From Competibacteraceae bacterium UBA2788 (lineage in GTDB: Bacteria; Pseudomonadota; Gammaproteobacteria; Competibacterales; Competibacteraceae): a stretch of 5,736 nucleotides of DNA. Location: assembly GCA_002352185.1 (NCBI GenBank), contig DEHY01000167.1:45803-51538 (forward strand), read 5' to 3'. The notes under the pieces are model-generated. The model searched no databases and had not been told where the DNA came from. It was given only the letters and a program-made list of their open reading frames with translations. The translations under genes and the position numbers were made by a program. Positions 1 to 5,736 of the stretch are shown piece after piece (position 1 is the first letter of the stretch; every line of letters begins with the position of its first letter).

Positions 1-43
1 CGTCGCACTCACTCGTGCGGTTCATCATCCGCCAGGTAGAACC

Positions 44-3264
<3,221 letters not shown>

Positions 3265-3268
<4 letters not shown>

Positions 3269-3744
3269 CTCAAAAAGTACCGATGACCATCACGGGCGCG
3301 ACTCGACTCCGCGCTGAACTTCAGGAACTCAAGACCGTGGCGCGTCCGCGCATTACCGCTGCGATTGCCGAGGCTCGCGCCCACGGCGATTTGAAGGAAA
3401 ACGCCGAATATCACGCCGCCCGCGAACAGCAAAGCTTTGCCGAGGGCCGCATCGCCGAGATCGAATCGAAGCTGGCCCGCGCCCAGATTATTGACGTCAC
3501 CACGCTGCCGGCCTCGGACAAGGTGGTGTTTGGCTCGACGGTGCTATTGCGTGCGGAAGACAGCGAAGAGGAGCGGCGCTACCAGATTGTCGGTGAGGAT
3601 GAGGCCAACATCAAAGAAGGCAAAATTTCCTTCAGTTCGCCGATTGCCCGGGCGCTGATCGGCAAATCCACCGATGATGTGGTGGATGTGCAAACGCCGG
3701 GCGGCATCAAGACCTATGAGATCAGGGATGTGCAATACCTCTGA
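3265..3744 (+). CDS. greA: Transcription elongation (transcript cleavage) factor GreA
   Basis: GreA enters the secondary channel of RNA polymerase and stimulates cleavage of the RNA 3' end in backtracked complexes, restarting elongation. The 159-residue product has the family's two parts: an N-terminal antiparallel coiled coil (about 1-77) and a C-terminal FKBP-like domain (about 80-159). The coiled-coil tip [13 protein letters not shown] is conserved, with acidic residues D42 and E45 equivalent to D41 and E44 of E. coli GreA, which hold the catalytic magnesium. The C-terminal part carries the typical [10 protein letters not shown] and QTPGG segments. I chose the ATG at 3265 because it overlaps the carB stop as ATGA and gives a normal N-terminus (MTQKVPMTI). 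An in-frame upstream start at 3232 would add 11 residues read from carB and is unlikely; ATG 3283 is possible but shorter than the family. No strong Shine-Dalgarno is visible, so translation is probably coupled to carB. carB-greA adjacency is common in gammaproteobacteria. Confidence 0.98.
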
Positions 3745-3747
3745 ACC

Positions 3748-3752
3748 GGGAG
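3748..3752 (+). promoter_or_regulatory. Ribosome binding site of the exported serine protease
   Basis: GGGAG lies 5 bases before the ATG at 3758 and a few bases after the greA stop. It decides the protease start: the reading frame is also open further upstream inside greA from 3674, but those starts would overlap greA and would put an extra segment before the signal peptide. Confidence 0.7.
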
Positions 3753-3757
3753 TCGCC

Positions 3758-4585
3758 ATGCTCAAAACCCGCTTAATCAAAACCTGCTTGCCGTTTTCCC
3801 GCCGTCGAATGTCGGCAATCTTGCTGGCGGGTAGTCTGGCGTTGGTCGGCATGTTCCCATTCGCAGCCCAAGCGGCTGATTTGGCCGACACCATTGAAAA
3901 GGTCAAGGCCAGCATTGTAGCGGTGGGCACGGTGCAGCCTGCCCGGCGACCGCCGGCTAAATTCCAGGCCACCGGTTTTGTGGTCGCTCAGGGTCGTCAC
4001 ATCCTGACCAACGCCCACGCGTTGCCGGATTTCCTGGATACCCAAAACAAGGAAACGCTGGCCGTGTTCATCGGTCAGGGTAAAAACGTCGAATCGCGGC
4101 TGGCGACCAAAGTTGCGACCGATCCCGGCCACGATCTGGCGCTATTGGAAATTGAAGGCGCGCCGCTGCCGCCACTGCGTCTGGGTGAGTCGCAACGCCT
4201 GCGCGAAGGGCAGAGCATCGCATTCACCGGATTCCCCATCGGCATCGTACTGGGCCTGTTTCCAGTCACGCATACCGGCATCATTTCCGCTATCAGCCCG
4301 GTCGCCATTCCGGTTCCGGCAGCAGGGCAATTGGATGCCATAACGCTGAAGCGCCTGAAAGATGAGCCGTTCGAGGTGCTGCAACTGGATGCTACCGCCT
4401 ATCCTGGCAACAGCGGCAGCCCGCTGTATGAACCGCACACCGGTCAAGTGATCGGCATCATTAACAAGGTGTTTGTGCAGGAAAGCAAGGAAACCCTGTT
4501 GGAGAAGCCAAGCGGCATCACTTACGCGATTCCGATCCGCTATGCTCAGGCGCTGCTCAAACAGGTCAAGGGCTTGGCCCGGTGA
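3758..4585 (+). CDS. Secreted trypsin-like (S1-fold, HtrA-related) serine protease without PDZ domain
   Basis: Predicted 275-residue serine endopeptidase of the chymotrypsin fold, exported to the periplasm or beyond. Residues 1-39 form a Sec-type signal peptide: a basic n-region ending in SRRR, a hydrophobic core about 19-36, and a likely AQA cleavage site before A40. The catalytic triad is readable as H87 (TNAHAL), D126 (GHDLALLEI) and S219 (YPGNSGSPL). These motifs and the segment GFPIG...TGIISAISP resemble the DegP/HtrA protease core. The protein ends soon after the last protease strands (GITYAIPIRYAQALLKQ), so there is no PDZ domain, and no transmembrane anchor is seen beyond the signal peptide. 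The segment between D126 and S219 is somewhat extended (about 184-206). Only 13 bases separate it from greA, so it is probably cotranscribed. No gene symbol is justified and the substrate is unknown. The M18 start would give a shorter signal peptide. The fold and catalytic assignment are secure; HtrA-like quality-control function is only inference. Confidence 0.9.
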   Translation: MLKTRLIKTCLPFSRRRMSAILLAGSLALVGMFPFAAQAADLADTIEKVKASIVAVGTVQPARRPPAKFQATGFVVAQGRHILTNAHALPDFLDTQNKETLAVFIGQGKNVESRLATKVATDPGHDLALLEIEGAPLPPLRLGESQRLREGQSIAFTGFPIGIVLGLFPVTHTGIISAISPVAIPVPAAGQLDAITLKRLKDEPFEVLQLDATAYPGNSGSPLYEPHTGQVIGIINKVFVQESKETLLEKPSGITYAIPIRYAQALLKQVKGLAR

Positions 4586-4601
4586 AGGTCGGCATCCAGA
4601 C

Positions 4602-4631
4602 TTGTCAAAGCAGGAGTGGAGTCTTTATAAT
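4602..4631 (+). promoter_or_regulatory. Sigma70-type promoter of the tRNA-Val gene
   Basis: A -35 box TTGTCA (4602-4607, five of six consensus bases) and a perfect -10 box TATAAT (4626-4631) are separated by 18 bases. Transcription should start around 4636-4640, giving a leader of roughly 8-12 bases before the mature tRNA. The bases just after the -10 are C/G-rich (CCGC), the type of discriminator known from stringently controlled stable-RNA promoters; that control is inferred here. Confidence 0.75.
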
Positions 4632-4647
4632 CCGCATCCCGCTTAGC

Positions 4648-4722
4648 GGGCGATTAGCTCAGCGGTAGAGCACTGCCTTCACACGGCAGGGGTCGCTGGT
4701 TCGAACCCAGCATCGCCCACCA
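4648..4722 (+). tRNA. tRNA-Val (anticodon CAC)
   Basis: A complete 75-base cloverleaf. The acceptor stem GGGCGAT (4648-4654) pairs with ATCGCCC (4712-4718), followed by discriminator A and an encoded CCA (4720-4722). The D stem is GCTC/GAGC. The anticodon stem CTGCC/GGCAG (4673-4677, 4685-4689) closes a loop TTCACAC, placing anticodon CAC at 4680-4682, which reads the valine codon GUG. The T stem GCTGG/CCAGC encloses TTCGAAC. It is a single gene with its own promoter upstream and a hairpin terminator just downstream. All stems pair fully, so it looks functional. Confidence 0.97.
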
Positions 4723-4728
4723 GATTCC

Positions 4729-4765
4729 AATAAAAAAGCCGTTCATTGCGAACGGCTTTTTTATT
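4729..4765. terminator. Bidirectional intrinsic terminator between tRNA-Val and folE2
   Basis: The stem GCCGTTC (4738-4744) pairs with GAACGGC (4750-4756) around the 5-base loop ATTGC. It is flanked by six A (4732-4737) and six T (4757-4762), so either strand gives a GC-rich hairpin followed by a U-tract. Outer A-T pairing extends the stem to about 16 pairs. On the forward strand it lies 6 bases after the tRNA CCA end; on the reverse strand it lies about 17 bases past the folE2 stop. It therefore suits both converging transcripts, and possibly the whole carB-greA-protease unit, because no hairpin precedes the tRNA promoter. Confidence 0.92.
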
Positions 4766-4782
4766 ATCCAGCGCGATCCGCG

Positions 4783-5643
4783 CTACTCGCCGAATCTGCT
4801 CCCCGCAAGCGCAGCTTTTCCGGCTTCTTTATCACACTCAATCATGGCGTAGGCTGAGTGGTTATGAATGGATTCAAAATTCTCCGATTCCACCGCATAC
4901 GCCGTCACTCGATCATCCCGATTCAGCCTGGCGGCGATATCGCGCACCATGTCTTCGACAAACTTGGGATTTTCGTAGGCGCGCTCAGTTACATATTTCT
5001 CATCCGGACGCTTGAGCAAGCCATACAACTCACAAGACGCCTCTTTTTCGACCAGATCAATCACGTCTTCAATCCAGATAAAACCATGCACCCGTACGTT
5101 GACCGTGACATGCGAGCGCTGGTTATGCGCGCCGTATTTGGAAATCTTCTTCGAGCAGGGACACAGACTGGTCACCGGCACCACCACCTTGAGATTCATG
5201 GTCGGCTGACCGTCGCGGATCTCGCCGATAAACGTCACCTCGTAGTCCATCAGACTCCGCACTCCCGAAACCGGGGCGGCCTTATCCACGAAATAGGTAA
5301 AGCTCATCTCGATATGCCCGGCTTCCGCTTCCAGCCGCCCGGTCATCTCGGCCAGCATATCCTTGAAGGAATCCACCGAGATTTCCCGCCCCGGCACATT
5401 GAGAATCTCCACGAAGCGCGACATGTGGGTGCCCTTGAAGTTATGGGGCAGATTCACATACATGTTGAACATGGCGATGGTGTGCTGCTCGCCGCCGCTA
5501 CGGTCGCGCACCCGGACCGGATGGCGGATATCCTTGATGCCCACCTTGTTAATCGCCAGGCGACGGGTATCGGCGCTGTTCTGCACATCGGGGATATGGA
5601 CCACTGTGGACGTGGCTGCAGAACTCATCATCAATGGCTTCAT
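4783..5643 (-). CDS. folE2: GTP cyclohydrolase I type IB (FolE2)
   Basis: This enzyme converts GTP to 7,8-dihydroneopterin triphosphate, the first step of tetrahydrofolate synthesis and also a feed into queuosine precursors, in the cytoplasm. The 286-residue protein shows the FolE2 signature segments: [11 protein letters not shown] (71-81), [21 protein letters not shown] (two parts, 157-177) and [13 protein letters not shown] (254-266). By comparison with the characterised Neisseria FolE2, C161, H173 and E215 are the expected metal ligands, with E230 and H260 also at conserved active-site positions; all are present. FolE2 enzymes tolerate several divalent metals, unlike zinc-dependent FolE. 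The first ATG (MKPLMM) is chosen because GAGAGGA lies 5 bases upstream; M5 and M6 are alternatives. It converges on tRNA-Val and shares its terminator. In many bacteria folE2 is under the zinc repressor Zur, but I see no clear Zur palindrome in the 93 bases available upstream. Confidence 0.97.
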   Translation of the reverse strand: MKPLMMSSAATSTVVHIPDVQNSADTRRLAINKVGIKDIRHPVRVRDRSGGEQHTIAMFNMYVNLPHNFKGTHMSRFVEILNVPGREISVDSFKDMLAEMTGRLEAEAGHIEMSFTYFVDKAAPVSGVRSLMDYEVTFIGEIRDGQPTMNLKVVVPVTSLCPCSKKISKYGAHNQRSHVTVNVRVHGFIWIEDVIDLVEKEASCELYGLLKRPDEKYVTERAYENPKFVEDMVRDIAARLNRDDRVTAYAVESENFESIHNHSAYAMIECDKEAGKAALAGSRFGE

Positions 5644-5648
5644 TGCAA

Positions 5649-5655
5649 TCCTCTC
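5649..5655 (-). promoter_or_regulatory. Ribosome binding site of folE2
   Basis: Read on the reverse strand this is GAGAGGA, ending 5 bases before the ATG at 5643. It is a strong Shine-Dalgarno and favours the first of three nearby in-frame ATG codons (residues 1, 5 and 6). Confidence 0.75.
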
Positions 5656-5676
5656 AGCGGCGCACGCACGCCTTTC

Positions 5677-5707
5677 ATTTTAAACTCGATCCATTGGGCC
5701 GCTTGAA
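5677..5707 (-). promoter_or_regulatory. Possible folE2 promoter
   Basis: On the reverse strand a -10-like TAAAAT (5682-5677, five of six consensus bases) is preceded by a weak -35-like TTCAAG (5707-5702) at a long spacing of 19 bases. It would start transcription near 5670 and leave a leader of about 25 bases that contains the ribosome binding site. The -10 is the better half. A separate TTGACG at 5725-5720 has no matching -10 at normal spacing. Confidence 0.35.
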
Positions 5708-5736
5708 CGGGTCCCGAAGCGTCAATCGCCATTATT

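Noticed and set aside
1..43. Possible 3' end of carA before carB
   Set aside because: One frame ends with TAG at 37-39 and another runs into carB, but neither translation resembles a CarA C-terminus well enough to call in so few bases.
3674..3757. Longer protease start within greA
   Set aside because: The frame is open upstream, but the ATG at 3758 has a well-placed GGGAG and begins directly with a normal signal peptide; an earlier start would bury it.
3774..3830. Twin-arginine signal in the protease N-terminus (SRRRMSAILL)
   Set aside because: It has arginines before the hydrophobic core but lacks the S/T-R-R-x-F-L-K pattern; an ordinary Sec signal with an AQA cleavage site explains it better.
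4700..4785. tRNA 3' end as an integration site for a mobile element
   Set aside because: tRNA genes often serve as att sites, but there is no integrase, no repeat of the tRNA 3' end and no foreign DNA here; a terminator and folE2 follow at once.
4858..5706. Long forward-strand open frame (282 codons) opposite folE2
   Set aside because: It is antisense to a full-length, clearly conserved folE2. The translation is rich in His/Arg with no recognisable domain, as expected of a shadow frame in GC-rich DNA.

Overview
This 5.7 kb window looks like ordinary chromosomal sequence from a gammaproteobacterium with a fairly GC-rich genome (about 60% GC by eye). The evidence is a carB-greA pair whose predicted proteins read very close to the Escherichia coli proteins along their whole length, together with ordinary sigma70-type -35/-10 and Shine-Dalgarno signals. 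The genus cannot be fixed from sequence alone. I see no plasmid, phage, insertion sequence, CRISPR or toxin-antitoxin signal.

Layout: positions 1-43 are the region just upstream of carB. A forward-strand gene set then runs without a visible internal terminator. It comprises carB (carbamoyl-phosphate synthase large subunit, complete), greA (transcript cleavage factor, overlapping carB by 4 bases) and a Sec-exported trypsin-fold serine protease that starts 13 bases after greA. A 62-base gap follows, holding a good promoter for a single tRNA-Val (anticodon CAC). Straight after the tRNA is a strong hairpin with A- and U-tracts on both sides, able to terminate transcription in both directions. Beyond it, on the reverse strand, lies folE2 (type IB GTP cyclohydrolase, complete). 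Its ribosome binding site and probable promoter lie near the right edge.

How the genes work together: carB supplies carbamoyl phosphate for pyrimidine and arginine synthesis. greA rescues backtracked RNA polymerase. The protease acts outside the cytoplasm and has no obvious functional tie to either, so its linkage is probably positional. folE2 starts tetrahydrofolate (and possibly queuosine) synthesis from GTP without the strict zinc requirement of FolE. All four protein genes look intact and have their key residues. I did not find a previously undescribed system. The points most worth a second look are the protease attached to carB-greA, a small hairpin that could compete with the tRNA acceptor stem, and the regulation of folE2.
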